The notes under the pieces were generated by a model, which searched no databases, had not been told where the DNA came from, and was given only the letters and a program-made list of their open reading frames with translations. A stretch of 64,000 bases of DNA from Sphingomonas flavescens (GTDB taxonomy: Bacteria > Pseudomonadota > Alphaproteobacteria > Sphingomonadales > Sphingomonadaceae): the NCBI RefSeq assembly GCF_030866745.1, contig NZ_CP133016.1:2342001-2406000 (forward strand), in the 5' to 3' direction. The position numbers and the translations under genes are program-made. Positions 63,568 to 64,000 of the stretch are shown here, piece by piece. Within the stretch, counting starts at the first letter, position 1; each line of letters starts with the position of its first letter.

Positions 63568-63989
63568 TAGGCCGCGGCGCCCTGCTCAAGCCTGGGCCTG
63601 AGGGCTTCGATGTCGTACCCGGCTTCCTTCACTGTCGAGATAATCTCGTCGGCACTGCGCTGACCGGCCTGCGAAAGGGCCCACAGCATGGTGGACCGGG
63701 TGCCGGTGCGGCAAAATGCAAGCACTGGTCCCTCGTGCTGGTCTAGCGCCCCGGCAAATTTGTCCACGTCGGAGGCGCCGATTTGCCCAGGGACGACTGG
63801 AATGTGGACATAATCGAGCCCGACCTCGCGGGCGGCATGGGCGATGGACTCGGAGGAGGGTTGGCCGGGTTCCTCACCGTCGGGGCGATTGTTGATGACC
63901 GTCCGGAAGCCAGCCGCCGCGCGCGCAAGTTCGGCCGGTGGAACGAACGTCGATACGGACAAGGTCTCGGTCAGCTTTTTCACGGTCAT
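63567..63989 (-). CDS. TIGR01244/DUF442 phosphatase-like (Blh-type) protein
   Basis: The 140-residue protein has a protein tyrosine phosphatase-like loop, LAFCRTGTRSTMLWAL (CRTGTRS, the CX5R motif), and an N-terminal FRTVINNRPDGEEPGQPS. It matches the beta-lactamase hydrolase-like DUF442 family, often found beside sulfur-handling genes. It overlaps the TauE/SafE start as TAATG, so the two probably act together, perhaps in sulfide or sulfite handling. The catalytic Cys is intact. This is the last gene before the window edge. Confidence 0.88.
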   Translation of the reverse strand: MTVKKLTETLSVSTFVPPAELARAAAGFRTVINNRPDGEEPGQPSSESIAHAAREVGLDYVHIPVVPGQIGASDVDKFAGALDQHEGPVLAFCRTGTRSTMLWALSQAGQRSADEIISTVKEAGYDIEALRPRLEQGAAA

Positions 63990-64000
63990 TGACGCGCTCC

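Overview
The window is chromosomal DNA from an alphaproteobacterium, most likely a sphingomonad (Sphingomonas or a close relative). The pointers are two PEPxxWA-CTERM proteins, a SWFGD/DUF2171 arginine- and aspartate-rich protein, an HWE-kinase bacteriophytochrome with heme oxygenase, a high G+C content and many 4-base start/stop overlaps. This assignment is inferred from gene content, not from a marker gene.

Layout. 348-1100 is a PEPxxWA-CTERM secreted protein with a clean terminator. About 1.2-28.7 kb is a large exopolysaccharide (EPS) locus. On the minus strand are a TPR lipoprotein, a polyprenyl-phosphate sugar transferase, a WecG/TagA glycosyltransferase and a SleB-type wall hydrolase. 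Divergent from them are an export protein, an outer-membrane beta-barrel protein (frame broken in a run of nine G), a Wzz/GumC chain-length protein and a separate BY-kinase. Next come an EpsD-type prolyl isomerase, a small XrtV-accessory-like protein, an EpsI protein and an exosortase, then a GT2, two tandem DUF1996 lipoproteins, a methyltransferase, a GT25, an acyltransferase, a polymerase-like membrane protein, a flippase, more glycosyltransferases and a glycosidase-like lipoprotein. A Cu/Zn superoxide dismutase lipoprotein follows.

29.4-33.3 kb is a compact accessory island on the minus strand: a ParB-DNA methyltransferase fusion, a DUF5681 protein, a YqaJ exonuclease, an ERF annealing protein and a DUF968/HNH-like protein. 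It has phage-style recombination functions but no integrase or structural genes. 33.4-36.7 kb holds a molybdopterin oxidoreductase with its cytochrome b partner, a second PEPxxWA-CTERM protein, an orphan HigA-like antitoxin and a small coiled-coil protein. A cluster of TTCCCTG repeats follows at 36.7-36.9 kb.

37-64 kb is mostly ordinary chromosome: a complex I accessory subunit, HrpB, polyprenyl diphosphate synthase, M13 peptidase, an OmpR-type two-component system, an ABC-F protein, a DUF885 peptidase, the PrsK/PrsR pair that is the expected regulator of PEP-CTERM/EPS genes, an M20 amidohydrolase, 3-hydroxybutyrate dehydrogenase, a YpfJ-like metalloprotease, an oxidoreductase, tRNA-Ala(CGC), phytochrome plus heme oxygenase, PilZ, TauE/SafE and a DUF442 phosphatase-like protein.

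How the genes fit together: the EPS genes should build, flip, polymerise and export a polysaccharide, with the exosortase and EpsI processing tagged surface proteins. PrsK/PrsR, 43 kb away, is a candidate sigma-54-dependent controller. The lipoproteins with DUF1996 and glycosidase-like folds may act on, or sit in, the EPS layer. The most unusual items are the nine-G frameshift in the EPS outer-membrane gene, the tandem DUF1996 lipoproteins, the unassigned glycosidase-like lipoprotein and the TTCCCTG repeat cluster.
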